Assembly: GCA_963838235.1 (NCBI GenBank)
Contig: CAWIQJ010000006.1
Span: 682,001 to 746,000 of the forward strand
Reading direction: 5' to 3'
DNA length: 64,000 nucleotides
DNA from: JAFECT01 sp963838235
Lineage (GTDB): Bacteria > Pseudomonadota > Alphaproteobacteria > Caulobacterales > Caulobacteraceae
The position numbers and the translations under genes are program-made. The notes beneath the pieces are model-generated. The model was not told where the DNA came from. It made no database searches and saw only the letters and a program-made list of their open reading frames with translations. How positions within the stretch are numbered: position 1 is the stretch's first letter; the number at the start of each line of letters is the position of its first letter. This document shows positions 1-8,783 of the stretch, piece after piece.

Positions 1-2
1 AC

Positions 3-1976
3 CAGGGTGAATGGAACTACTACTTCCATGTAAACGTGCTCAAGTCGGACGCAGTCAACCGAAAGGCCCGAAAGGCTGACATCACTGAAATTCGCATGCT
101 CCATGTTGATATAGACGACCTGGGTGGCCTTGACCGCATCAGATCGTTTCCGGTCGCTCCAACGGTCGTTATATTTTCCGGAGGGGGGTACCAAGCGTTT
201 TGGTTCCTGAATGAACCGTTGCTGGACATCGCCCGAGGTGAAAGCGCGAACAAGCGCATCGCTAGAATGTTGGGCGGCGACAATTGCGGAAACGCCGACC
301 GGCTGATGCGCTTGCCGGGGACCCTGAACGTCCCGAATACCAAGAAAAAGGCGAAGGGCCGTAAGCTTGCGCTCGCCTACTTAGTGCGGGACGAAACCGA
401 CTATTCGAGGCGCTATTCAATTGAAGAAGTCGAGAACGCGCTGGGCGAAGACCCCAGCCCGTCAACGCCCTCGGGAGCCGATCGGGCACTTACGGCTCCG
501 CCGCCGCTTCAAACCGTGGAGACGTTGGACGTGTCGATCTCTGACCAAACTGCGGCTCTTATTAGGGACGGTGACAACCCAGATGCCGGGTACAAATCCC
601 GGAGCGAGGTGGTTTTTCGCGTCGCGTGCGACCTAGCAAGGGCCGGCGCGTCCGATGACATAATCGCCGGGATCCTGTTAAACCCGGTGAACAGTATCTC
701 GGTATCCGTCCTCGAGAAACGGAAGCCACTTGCCTATGCTTTTCGACAAGCGCGCAACGCCATCAAGGCCGTGGGGAGCGGGTGGGACAGGGTCGCCAAG
801 TCTGGCCTTCCCGTAGCCAGCTTCCCTAACGCGCTTCTGGCGCTGTCTCGTCTAGGCCTTGCGTTCGAGTACGATGCATTCCGAAACCGCTACCGCGTGA
901 GCGGCGTCGACGTTCAAGACTTCACAAGCGAACTTACCGACGACGTCTGTGCCGCCATTCGGCGGATGGTGCTGGAAGTGTGGAAATTCGACCCTGGAAA
1001 AGACCACGTCCGCGACGCCTCTCAAACCCTGTGCCTTGAGAACACGGTCCATCCCATCTGCGAATATCTTGCGAGCTTAACCTGGGACGGGAAACCACGC
1101 ATTTCGAACTGGTTGACGGACTACTTTGCCGCCGAGCCCACGCCATTTCACGCCGCCGTTGGCGAGCTGGTCCTAGTGGCTGCTGCGCGGAGGGTCAGGC
1201 ACCCCGGAGCAAAATTTGATTGCATCCTGGTGCTCGAGGGCGAGCAGGGCACCGGCAAGTCAACGGCGATCTCGATCCTGGCCGGAGATGAATACTTCTC
1301 AGACCAGGAAATCCTCACGCTCGATGCAAAGGCGCAGATGGAGGCGGTCGAAGGAATCTGGCTCTACGAGCTGGGTGAGTTGCAGGGCCTGAACCGGGCA
1401 GAGACTGACAAGGTCAAGGCGTTCGCGTCCCGTCGAGTGGACCGCGGCCGGCCGGCCTACGCGCGCTTTCGTGAGGACCGTCGACGTCAAGTCATTTTCA
1501 TCGGCACGACGAACGACGAACAGTATCTGAAGGATACCACAGGAAATCGGCGCTTCTGGCCAGTCAGAACAGGCGTCATAAACCTCGATCTGCTCCGCCG
1601 TGACCGCGACCAACTTTGGGCGGAAGCTGCTCACGTCGAAGCGCGCGGTGGGTCACTGGTCTTGGCGGAAAATCTCTGGCCCGCAGCCGGCGAGGCGCAG
1701 GGCGCGCGGCTTCTCGATGACCCCTGGCTCGAGGCGCTCGTTGAACTAAAAGGCGATGTCGAGGGCAATGTCGAAACGGTTACCAGCGCGCGGGCGCTGG
1801 GAGCCTTGGGCCTGCTGCCGGAACGCCAAAACCAATTCCATGCCAAGAGGCTTGTGCCGCTCTTACGTCGTCTCGGCTGGACGGGCCCGAAAAACCTACG
1901 GGTCAACGGCAAGGTGGTGCGAGGGTACGAGCGCCCCTACGACGGCTCTCCCCGGATTGACCGCAGTGCATTCTGA
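3..1976 (+). CDS. Primase / VapE-type superfamily 3 helicase fusion, 5' end cut by window
   Basis: The reading frame is open to the first base, so the true start lies upstream; GTG at 36 is only the first start codon inside the window. The N-terminal part resembles primase-polymerase domains of mobile elements, with HVDIDDL and a later CGNADRLMRLPGTLN segment. The C-terminal half is a virulence-associated-E (VapE/VirE) type ATPase: Walker A GEQGTGKST at about residues 402-410 counted from position 36, Walker B-like WLYELGEL near 440, and TTNDEQYLKDTTGNRRFWP near 490-510. Such proteins unwind and prime element DNA in phage satellites and integrative elements. The nearby integrase and the repeat array downstream fit that role. 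The domain assignment is firm; which kind of element it replicates is inferred. Confidence 0.85.
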   Translation, partial: QGEWNYYFHVNVLKSDAVNRKARKADITEIRMLHVDIDDLGGLDRIRSFPVAPTVVIFSGGGYQAFWFLNEPLLDIARGESANKRIARMLGGDNCGNADRLMRLPGTLNVPNTKKKAKGRKLALAYLVRDETDYSRRYSIEEVENALGEDPSPSTPSGADRALTAPPPLQTVETLDVSISDQTAALIRDGDNPDAGYKSRSEVVFRVACDLARAGASDDIIAGILLNPVNSISVSVLEKRKPLAYAFRQARNAIKAVGSGWDRVAKSGLPVASFPNALLALSRLGLAFEYDAFRNRYRVSGVDVQDFTSELTDDVCAAIRRMVLEVWKFDPGKDHVRDASQTLCLENTVHPICEYLASLTWDGKPRISNWLTDYFAAEPTPFHAAVGELVLVAAARRVRHPGAKFDCILVLEGEQGTGKSTAISILAGDEYFSDQEILTLDAKAQMEAVEGIWLYELGELQGLNRAETDKVKAFASRRVDRGRPAYARFREDRRRQVIFIGTTNDEQYLKDTTGNRRFWPVRTGVINLDLLRRDRDQLWAEAAHVEARGGSLVLAENLWPAAGEAQGARLLDDPWLEALVELKGDVEGNVETVTSARALGALGLLPERQNQFHAKRLVPLLRRLGWTGPKNLRVNGKVVRGYERPYDGSPRIDRSAF

Positions 1977-1996
1977 GCCGGCCACGCAAACCGCCC

Positions 1997-2113
1997 GTAG
2001 CAGTGTAGCACCTGTAGCACTTCTTTCTTTTGTGGTTTGGGTGATGGGGGTCGACGGCGACGGACACCGCACCGACCTCACGGAGCGGGTGCTACGACCG
2101 CTACAGCCGCTAC
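1997..2113. repeat. Iteron-like array of GTAGC repeats in inverted orientation
   Basis: The gap between the helicase gene and the integrase (1977-2315) carries GTAGCA at 1997, 2005 and 2014, then the reverse complement (T/C)GCTAC at 2090, 2099 and 2108. Spacing is 8-9 bp in both arms, with about 70 bp between them. Regularly spaced, oppositely oriented short repeats next to a primase-helicase and an integrase suggest a replication origin or integrase arm sites. This is inference. No gene is seen in the gap. Confidence 0.5.
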
Positions 2114-2315
2114 GCGCCAGTCGTGACCCCTACCTCCACGAGGTTGGGTTCGGCGGTCTCCGCACCCCGTCCGTTCGGCCCTCGACGCTTGGCCGGGTGT
2201 GTCGGGTTGCCGCTTCGGTTGCTACCGGCACCCCGCAGCGGTGCTCCCGAAAATTCCGACGCATTCCACCGCGTGTTTTTTTCAGCCGGAACAAGTGCAG
2301 CGGCGGAGGCCGGCC

Positions 2316-3548
2316 ATGAGTGATTTTCAGATCACGATCACGAAGCGAGAACGACGGCGCAAAGGCCCGGACGGGGGCGTCACTGTCTACACGCGCTACT
2401 TCCTGAACTATCGCGACCCGAAGACCGGTCGCCGGCTGCAGCCCTCCTTCGATCGCAGGGCGGCTGCGGAAGCAGCTCGAAATGACATCGTCGCGGCGGT
2501 TGAGAAGGGTGGGTACAGCGACCCGCGGACCGCGCCGACGGTCAGCCAGGCCGTGGAGCACTGGCTGAAGAGCCGGGAGGGTCAGGTTAAGGCCAGCACC
2601 TTGATGGGCTACCGCGTGGTCGCGGAGGCCATCACGGGGCCCCTCCTGGTCGGGACGGCCCCATATAGGGCGCGATATGCCAGGACCGGCGAGAACCCCC
2701 TCCGAGCGCCTCTCTTGCCTATGCTGGGCCACATACGGGCCACCGACCTGACCACAGCGGCTATTCGTCAGTGGCACGCGACCCTGAAGGACCAGATCGG
2801 CCACTATACCGCCAACAGGGCCAAGTCCCTGCTGAAGGGCGTCATGGCTCTGGCCGAGGAGGACTTTGGCGTCCGGGCTCCGTCGATGCCCACAAATCTG
2901 GGCCGCCGGGCTTCCAGGCCGAAGAAGTCGATCCTCGCGCCTGACCAGATCGCCCGGGTCTTGGATGCTGCACGGGCCGACAAGGAGCATGGCATCTACT
3001 ACGCCTTCCCGTTCCTCACCGGCACCCGGGCCAGCGAGCAATTAGGACTGCTGTGGGATGACGTCGACTTTGACGCGGGGGTGGTCCGGATTTGTCGCAT
3101 CCAGGAGCGCGACGGCAGCCTCTGCGAGACCACCAAGACCGACGCGGGCCGACGCGAGGTCCCCATGATGCCGATGCTGCGCGAGATGTTGCTCGAGTGG
3201 CGCGTCGCCTGTCCGCGGCTTGATGGTGCCCTCCATCGGGTTTTTCCGGCCCGTGGGCGGCCTCAGCCGTGGCCGAGGGCGCGTTCCGGCGGCGGGGGGC
3301 CTCTCCTGTACCAAAACTTCCGCAGGCGGCTGTGGGAGCCCGTATTCGCCCAGCTGGAGCTGCCCTACGTCACGCTCCACTCGGCGCGCCATAGCTTCAT
3401 CTCGACGATGCAGGCGCAGGGGATCGAGGTCGGGCTGGTCGCCAAGCTCGCCGGCCACTCGAACGCGACCGTGACCCTGGGGCATTACACGCAGGCGGTC
3501 AGGGGTGGCGCGGCGGCGGTCGAGGCGTTGCAGAAGGCTTACAGCTAG
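2316..3548 (+). CDS. int: Tyrosine recombinase (phage-type integrase)
   Basis: This is a 410-residue site-specific recombinase that would move the element by cutting and rejoining at an attachment site. The catalytic set is complete: Arg238 in TGTRASEQLG, His355 and Arg358 in HSARHSF, His381 in AGHSNATV and the nucleophile Tyr391 in GHYTQ. The N-terminal part carries an SAM-like core-binding region preceded by an arm-type DNA-binding segment (RYFLNYRDPKTGRR). The ATG at 2316 was chosen because GGAGG lies 6 bases upstream; the frame is open further upstream but without a ribosome site. No attachment site is visible next to it, so its target is not settled. Confidence 0.93.
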   Translation: MSDFQITITKRERRRKGPDGGVTVYTRYFLNYRDPKTGRRLQPSFDRRAAAEAARNDIVAAVEKGGYSDPRTAPTVSQAVEHWLKSREGQVKASTLMGYRVVAEAITGPLLVGTAPYRARYARTGENPLRAPLLPMLGHIRATDLTTAAIRQWHATLKDQIGHYTANRAKSLLKGVMALAEEDFGVRAPSMPTNLGRRASRPKKSILAPDQIARVLDAARADKEHGIYYAFPFLTGTRASEQLGLLWDDVDFDAGVVRICRIQERDGSLCETTKTDAGRREVPMMPMLREMLLEWRVACPRLDGALHRVFPARGRPQPWPRARSGGGGPLLYQNFRRRLWEPVFAQLELPYVTLHSARHSFISTMQAQGIEVGLVAKLAGHSNATVTLGHYTQAVRGGAAAVEALQKAYS

Positions 3549-3671
3549 AGCGCCGCGACCGCTGCGGGTTACGGAGCGCGCTTGTGGATTCGGGTCGAAG
3601 ACGCTGATCAAAGGCCACCGTTTGGACGAAGCCATACGCGCCGCGCTCATCCACATCGGCCGACCTACATC

Positions 3672-3699
3672 ACGCCGTGCAGCTACTAGCGCACGGCGT
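3672..3699. repeat. Perfect 9-bp inverted repeat downstream of integrase
   Basis: ACGCCGTGC (3672-3680) and GCACGGCGT (3691-3699) are separated by 10 bases. There is no T-run, so this is not an ordinary intrinsic terminator. It lies 120 bp after the integrase stop in the 3549-4001 gap and could be an operator, a cruciform or part of a recombination site. Confidence 0.45.
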
Positions 3700-3718
3700 C
3701 ATCCGGCCCGCGACGCTG

Positions 3719-3934
3719 ATGTCTCGTTCTTTCAGCGATCGGATCCCACGTGAAACGGCTGCCCCTCATCCTCACCGCATCTACTGGCTCATCGTCGCCT
3801 TCCTGCTGTGGGGCGGCTACAAGGGCGACGTCGCCATCGACAAAGCCTCCACCACCCCGGTCACCCCACACGCCTACGGTGTCGCGGCGGGGATCTGGTG
3901 GGTGGTGGTGCGATTCAGGCCGAAGGCGGCGTGA
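3719..3934 (+). CDS. Small putative membrane protein
   Basis: This is a short frame of 71 residues whose middle reads as a transmembrane stretch (YWLIVAFLLWGG) followed by a second hydrophobic patch (AAGIWWVVVRF). It is not recognised as a family member. It has no convincing ribosome site and lies in a gap between integrase and defence genes. The alternating hydrophobic and polar pattern is more protein-like than the other frames here, but the call is weak. Confidence 0.3.
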   Translation: MSRSFSDRIPRETAAPHPHRIYWLIVAFLLWGGYKGDVAIDKASTTPVTPHAYGVAAGIWWVVVRFRPKAA

Positions 3935-4001
3935 GCCGGCTGCTGGCGCGTCGCTCAACTGCGTTCCGTCCATGACAACGCGCGGGGCTCAATCGCCGAG
4001 C

Positions 4002-4220
4002 CTACTTGAGCCGCACATGTTCCGCGAGCCTGACACCTTTACGGATTTCTGTTCCAAAGGACCTTCCAATGCCTGCCCTTTGGGCAACCTCTTGGAGATT
4101 GGGACCGTCAAGATCTCGGGCGTTACGAATGCCGAACAGATGAATTGTGACGACCTTGTCCCCATGCACCGCCTCGGCGCACGCGTCGCGCAATTCTCGA
4201 ACTAGGTCTTCCGTGCGCAT
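4002..4220 (-). CDS. Small HTH-like protein
   Basis: A 72-residue protein with a compact, probably DNA-binding core (HLFGIRNARDLDG, then LQEVAQRAGI) and a C-terminal TEIRKGVRLAEHV segment. The ATG at 4220 has a good ribosome site (AGAGGAAG) just upstream. It is the last gene of the leftward RHH-methyltransferase-Vsr cluster, 74 bp after the vsr stop. I recall short proteins of this pattern beside restriction-type genes, but cannot name a characterised member. It may be a controller protein or an accessory subunit. Confidence 0.6.
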   Translation of the reverse strand: MRTEDLVRELRDACAEAVHGDKVVTIHLFGIRNARDLDGPNLQEVAQRAGIGRSFGTEIRKGVRLAEHVRLK

Positions 4221-4294
4221 TCACTTCCTCTCGGTTTTCGAGACAGCTCATCGATCTGTCTCTCGCTTGAGTGCTTTCTCGTGGGTCGGAAGCA

Positions 4295-5359
4295 TTAGGT
4301 TTGAGACGGTGTGCTGCTGGCTGCGGTCTCAAGGGTTGTCCAGGTGCCTAAGAGTTCGCTTGCGGGGACGATACCGCGCAAAAAGCACTCGCAAGCATTA
4401 AGCGTCTCTGTCTCCGGTCTGCGCGCCGGCCCTCGCAGCGCGCATTCCCAGACTACGAGTTGTCGCCAGCCGGCGGCGGCCAACGCCGCGCTAGCTCGCG
4501 CGTCGCGCTCGCAATTGGCGGCGATTTTCGCCGTCCAAAATTCTCTGCGGGTGGCCGGTAGGTGGAACATGGGACAGTCATGTCCATGCCAGAAGCAACC
4601 ATGAATAAGGATTACCGCGTGTCTGGCCGGAAATACGAGGTCAGGCCGGCCTGGGAGGTCGCGCCGATGAAGTCGGAAGCGGAGACCGCGTGCATGGAGG
4701 CCGCGCCTGATCAATAGTTCCGGCTTAGTATCGCGACCGCGGATGCGGCTCATATTGTAGCTGCGAACGCCAGGCGAGTGGACATCACCTTCGTGCTCGC
4801 GAGAGCGACCGCTCATAGATTTGGAAGTGCCGGCTGCTGCGCGACGCGATGGATCGCGACTCTGCGCGGGTACCGGCGGAAAAAGTTCAGCGAGAGCTTT
4901 GAATTCGTCAGAAGCCTCATCAAAAACGGCGACGCTCTGGTGCAATGACTTCACTAGCGTGGCTGCAAGGCCCGCCTGAATGAGTTTTTGCGAACGACGG
5001 CCGATAAACGTTATCAAAATCGGAGAAGATCCGTCGTTCTGCGCGATCGACCGGATAAGCACGAAATCTTTACTCTCAAGACTGGCGAATTCCTTTCCCG
5101 CCAGCTTCGACCCACATAGTCGCCAATTCTTCCCTGATTTGTTGATTAGGCGGCGTTCCCGGTCAACCGCATTTCCGTAAATGCAAATGCAGTCGAAATC
5201 ACCCCCCTTTTCGTCCATGAGAGAAGGGTGCAGCAGTTGTTCAGCTGCAAACGTCGTGAGAGCGATGGCTCGTTGATTGCTGGTCGTTTTTCGCCCGGCA
5301 ATAATACCCATGTCCGAGTCGGCCAACGATCGTACGATAATCACTTCCGAGCATTTCAC
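4295..5359 (-). CDS. vsr: Very-short-patch repair endonuclease (Vsr) with an N-terminal extension
   Basis: Residues about 199-312 form a canonical Vsr domain, which nicks T:G mismatches arising by deamination of 5-methylcytosine. It shows MSRIRGRDTKPE, the catalytic Asp240 in LPGRPDLVF, and the HGCFWHGHDCP core (253-263). Usual Vsr proteins are about 140-150 residues; this one has about 195 extra residues at the N-terminus. The extension begins EVIIVRSLADSDMGIIAG, which reminds me of the B3-like effector DNA-binding domain of EcoRII-type enzymes (low certainty). The GTG start overlaps the methyltransferase stop as GTGA, so translation is probably coupled. A Vsr next to a Dcm-type enzyme is the expected pairing. 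Confidence 0.85.
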   Translation of the reverse strand: MKCSEVIIVRSLADSDMGIIAGRKTTSNQRAIALTTFAAEQLLHPSLMDEKGGDFDCICIYGNAVDRERRLINKSGKNWRLCGSKLAGKEFASLESKDFVLIRSIAQNDGSSPILITFIGRRSQKLIQAGLAATLVKSLHQSVAVFDEASDEFKALAELFPPVPAQSRDPSRRAAAGTSKSMSGRSREHEGDVHSPGVRSYNMSRIRGRDTKPELLIRRGLHARGLRFRLHRRDLPGRPDLVFPARHAVILIHGCFWHGHDCPMFHLPATRREFWTAKIAANCERDARASAALAAAGWRQLVVWECALRGPARRPETETLNACECFLRGIVPASELLGTWTTLETAASSTPSQT

Positions 5360-6864
5360 CGCGCCACTCCTCCCGCCCGCCGACCTCTCGTTTTGTGAGA
5401 GGACTGTGCCATCAACTGGGCTATGAGGCTAAGCCCGATCTGCTTCGCCAATAGCGGCGGTACTGCATTCCCAATCTGACGAAATGCAGGATTTATCGTG
5501 CCGCTGAATTTAAATCCGTCTGGAAAGGACTGCAGACGAGCCGCTTCTCGAACGGAGATCGGCCGTGCCTGATCGCTGTCGTAGTGAATGTGGCTGTAGG
5601 AGTCCTTGCCCAGGTGCGCCATCAACGTGCGTGCCGGCCGGTCGCTCTCCATCTTCCGCCACTTGTTAGGAAACTTGGTGGCGTCATAAGGCGGAACGAT
5701 ACTCGCCATTAGCTTTTTCCATGCGGCAGAGCCCTCGCGCAGCGCCTCTCCGGCGCGACGACGTTTCTTCACCTGCGACAAAAAAAGTGATTGGGCGTAT
5801 AGGTGCGCCTGCGGGTACTGATCGCCCGACTTCAGGCCCGCAAACAATTGGTAGTCTCGCGGCAGATAGCGAATGACGTGATCGTAGATTGCTGGGCCGC
5901 CCTCATACCCAGGCCAGTTTCGCATTGCGCGGGCAAAGTCGCTCTGCTTGCTGGCAGCTTGGTAAGGAACGGCAATGTCGAACGCGCGCCTTCCCCTGCG
6001 CAACGTACCTGCCGCCAAATCCTTTTGTGCGTAGATCGGTGGCAGATCACCGATGGCGTCTTCCGCGGTGACGGCGGCGCGCAACTCTGATGATGCGGCC
6101 GGCGCTTCGCCGTACCGATTCGCCTCGAAGAGAGAAGTCTGAGCGCCAACGACTTTCAGCGCCACGGCCCGGGTACCGCTATACCCCGATGGAAGCTCTA
6201 TCCAATGAGTTGGCGCGGGCATGTGAACTTCGTCCGCTACGCTCCCATGGATGGCTATCATGATCATCCGTTCCCGCATCTGCGGAACGCCATAAAACGC
6301 GGCGTTCAGCAAAGAATACCGGCACACGTAGCCCTTAGATGCGAGAACTTCAGCGATTTCTTCGGCCAGGTTGTGTCCACCATGGTTCAGCATGTCCGGC
6401 ACGTTTTCGATAACGACAGCGACGGGAGCGCAGGCTTCAACGTAGCGAAGGTATTCGATATAGAGCCGCGCACGCGTGTCGTGTCGGAACGCTTCCGGGT
6501 GGTCCGCGACCTCACGCAACTTCGAACGCCCCACCCGAGCGAAAGCTTGGCACGGCGGCCCACCGACGAGAACGTCGAACGCATGAGCCACGTCGGCGAG
6601 TTCGAGCGCGCTAGCGAGATCTGCGGGTGATGTATCGGTTATATCGCGCGCCTGAGCGTGGCGCTTGTCGCCCGGATGGAAGTTTGTACCGTGTGATCGA
6701 GCGGCATCCGCGTCGATTTCGATTGCTGCCGCGATTTCGAATCCAGCCGCCTTGAAGCCCAACGAAAGGCCGCCGCAGCCTGAAAAGAGGTCGAGAATGC
6801 GCGGGCTTCCACCGGCCCGGAGACGGTCAATCTTCTTCTGCAGAGCCTCGGACGACGACTTCAT
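5356..6864 (-). CDS. dcm: DNA (cytosine-5-)-methyltransferase
   Basis: A 502-residue C5-cytosine methyltransferase acting on DNA with S-adenosylmethionine. Motif I is DLFSGCGGLSLGF (25-37), the catalytic PCQ has Cys105, and the ENV motif, the RER motif and the C-terminal QIGNAVPP (motif X) are all present. A 33-residue upstream extension was rejected because the ATG at 6864 overlaps the stop of the RHH gene as ATGA. It sits between that gene and vsr in one operon. It could be the modification arm of a restriction system or a solitary Dcm-like enzyme; no dedicated restriction enzyme is obvious unless the MORC/Z1 cluster or the Vsr N-domain serves. Confidence 0.94.
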   Translation of the reverse strand: MKSSSEALQKKIDRLRAGGSPRILDLFSGCGGLSLGFKAAGFEIAAAIEIDADAARSHGTNFHPGDKRHAQARDITDTSPADLASALELADVAHAFDVLVGGPPCQAFARVGRSKLREVADHPEAFRHDTRARLYIEYLRYVEACAPVAVVIENVPDMLNHGGHNLAEEIAEVLASKGYVCRYSLLNAAFYGVPQMRERMIMIAIHGSVADEVHMPAPTHWIELPSGYSGTRAVALKVVGAQTSLFEANRYGEAPAASSELRAAVTAEDAIGDLPPIYAQKDLAAGTLRRGRRAFDIAVPYQAASKQSDFARAMRNWPGYEGGPAIYDHVIRYLPRDYQLFAGLKSGDQYPQAHLYAQSLFLSQVKKRRRAGEALREGSAAWKKLMASIVPPYDATKFPNKWRKMESDRPARTLMAHLGKDSYSHIHYDSDQARPISVREAARLQSFPDGFKFSGTINPAFRQIGNAVPPLLAKQIGLSLIAQLMAQSSHKTRGRRAGGVAR

Positions 6865-7073
6865 CGGGCGACCACCCGCGCAGGAGAATAGCCCTCGCGT
6901 TCCAGGTGCTCTCGCACCAACCGCGCGATCAGCGTCGACTTCTTGTGCCCCCGGTCCTCGCAATATCGCTCAAAGCTAGCGGCCTCAGCCGGCTTCATGA
7001 GCACCTGAACACGGACCGGTTCGCCCACCGAATTACCTCCCGATTGATTCACGTTGTCGATTTGTTCTCGCAT
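6861..7073 (-). CDS. Ribbon-helix-helix (CopG/Arc-like) small protein
   Basis: A 70-residue protein with a short beta strand (VRVQVLMK) followed by two helices (AAEAASFERYCEDRG type and KSTLIARLVREHLER), the pattern of RHH regulators. It is the first gene of the leftward methyltransferase operon and overlaps dcm by ATGA. A GTG at 7082 would add three residues; the ATG at 7073 is preferred. It faces the MORC ATPase operon across 182 bp, so it is a natural candidate to regulate both directions. Confidence 0.7.
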   Translation of the reverse strand: MREQIDNVNQSGGNSVGEPVRVQVLMKPAEAASFERYCEDRGHKKSTLIARLVREHLEREGYSPARVVAR

Positions 7074-7167
7074 GGTCCACACAAGTGTGCAATCCTGTTG
7101 AGCGAGCCGTTTTTCCAGCCGCGAATGGCAAGGCTTGCGGCGGGCGAGGGGACATAGGCCCGTTGGT

Positions 7168-7226
7168 GCGCCACTCCTGACTGGTGGGTTGCCGTTTCAC
7201 GCCCTCCCTCTTCTCCTGAGTGGCGC
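7168..7226. promoter_or_regulatory. Divergent control region with a 9-bp inverted repeat
   Basis: Between the RHH gene and the MORC ATPase gene, GCGCCACTC (7168-7176) is matched by GAGTGGCGC (7218-7226) with 41 bp between, a spacing near four helical turns. This would suit a dimeric regulator bridging two half-sites, for example the RHH protein. The assignment is inferred from position and symmetry only. Confidence 0.4.
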
Positions 7227-7255
7227 CTGCCGCTAGGGTTGTGTCGGGGGAATGG

Positions 7256-8783
7256 ATGCTGAGTAAGTCACTGGGTTACGAACTGGCGTCGCCTCCGGCG
7301 CACGCGATGATCGAGTCCCTCCGGGGGGTCGGCTATTCGATCGAGGCGGCTATTGCTGACTTGGTCGACAATAGCATTGCTGCGGGTGCCCGAAACGTAT
7401 GGCTCGCTTTCGAGTTTGACGGGGCTGAGTCCTGGATGTCTCTGCGCGACGACGGTCGCGGCATGGACTCCTCCGAACTCCGTCACGCCATGACCGTAGG
7501 CGGTCGCAGTCCTCTCGAAGTTCGGGCCGCAACAGATTCTGGGTCGCTTCGGAATGGGACTTAAGACTGCGTCCTTCTCCCAATGCCGCGTTGTTACCGT
7601 GGGCAGTAGAACCGCCTCCGCCGGGGCAAATGTCCGTCGTTGGGATCTCGACTACATCGCTAGATCAGACGTGAACGAATGGCGACTGCTTGAGGGACCC
7701 GCGCCCGGTTCGGAAGATCGGCTCAAGTCACTGGACGCATCTCCGTCAGGCACCCTCGTGGTCTGGGAGAGAATGGACCGGATCACGGCCGGCCTGACCC
7801 ACGACCAAAAATCCCGCCGCCAGTTCCTCGCGATGGTTGAGCGTACGGAGCAGCACTTGGCGTTGGTTTTCCATCGCTACCTCGAAGGACGCTCGCCGCG
7901 ACTAAACATCCACCTGAATGGCTCTGCGCGAGTCCGCCCTTGGGACCCATTTCTTGGGACCCACCCGGCAACGCCCTTGGAACGGCTACCGTCGCCTGGC
8001 GGGACTGTCATGCTCCAGGGCTATGTGCTGCCGCATCGCGACCAGCTCGACTCGGACGCATTCGAGCGCGGCGGCGGACGTGATGGCTGGACTTCGCAGC
8101 AGGGTTTCTACGTCTATAGAAACGACCGAATGCTTGTTTCTGGTGGTTGGCTCGGCCTGGGCGAACCGAGGGTCTGGACCCGCGAAGAACCGTTCAAACT
8201 GGCTCGGCTTGCAGTGTCATTCCCCAATACCGCAGATGCTGAGTGGGAGGTTGATATTCGCAAATCCGTGGCGCGTCCGCCACGACCTCTTCGACCGCGC
8301 ATGACGGCTCTTGCGGAGAGCGTTCGCGCCGAAGCCCGTAAAGTTTTCGCGCACCGAGGAGCGTACGGAAAACGCGCACCGGTCCAAGATCTCGCGCCAG
8401 CTTGGCTTTCTGTCAGTCGCCGACACGGCGTCAACTACCGCATCAATCGCGATCACCCCGTGGTCAACCAGCTGCGCGAGCGCCTGGACACCAACAACGA
8501 TGCCCTTGAGCACCTACTTCGCGTCGTAGAAGTCTCGGTCCCGGTTCAGCGAATTTGGCTCGATGCCGTCGAACAGGGAGAAATTGGTGACGAATCTGAC
8601 GCCAGCGCGCCAGAAGACATGGACGCGCTCGAAGCCGCCGGCGCTGCGCTATACGCCCATCTCATTGATCGGATCGGACTCTCCGCGGACTTGGCGCGGT
8701 TGCGCTTGATGTCTACCGACCCCTTTCAGAACCACCCCGCGATCATCGAACGGATCGCAAAGCGTTCTCAGGAACCGCGATGA
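7256..8783 (+). CDS. MORC/MutL-like GHL ATPase of a restriction-like system (frameshifted as written)
   Basis: The protein has the N-terminal GHL (gyrase-Hsp90-MutL) ATPase fold: Asp38-Asn39 in ADLVDNS, DDGRG at 65-69, and GRFGMGLKTAS. The frame breaks at 7537-7538, where one extra T splits the last motif: the first frame stops at 7562 while the next frame restores the expected DLGRFGMG from 7535/7539. With that T removed the protein is about 508 residues, normal for the prokaryotic MORC-like family linked to restriction systems. Start ATG 7256 follows GGGGGA. Its stop overlaps the Z1 start (ATGA). The ATPase probably acts as an ATP-gated clamp that couples DNA sensing to the helicase and nuclease next door. 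The frameshift is likely an assembly error. Confidence 0.85.

Noticed and set aside
7535..7564. Programmed frameshift in the MORC ATPase
   Set aside because: No slippery heptamer is seen, and unrelated essential genes in the window have the same kind of one-base break, which favours assembly error.
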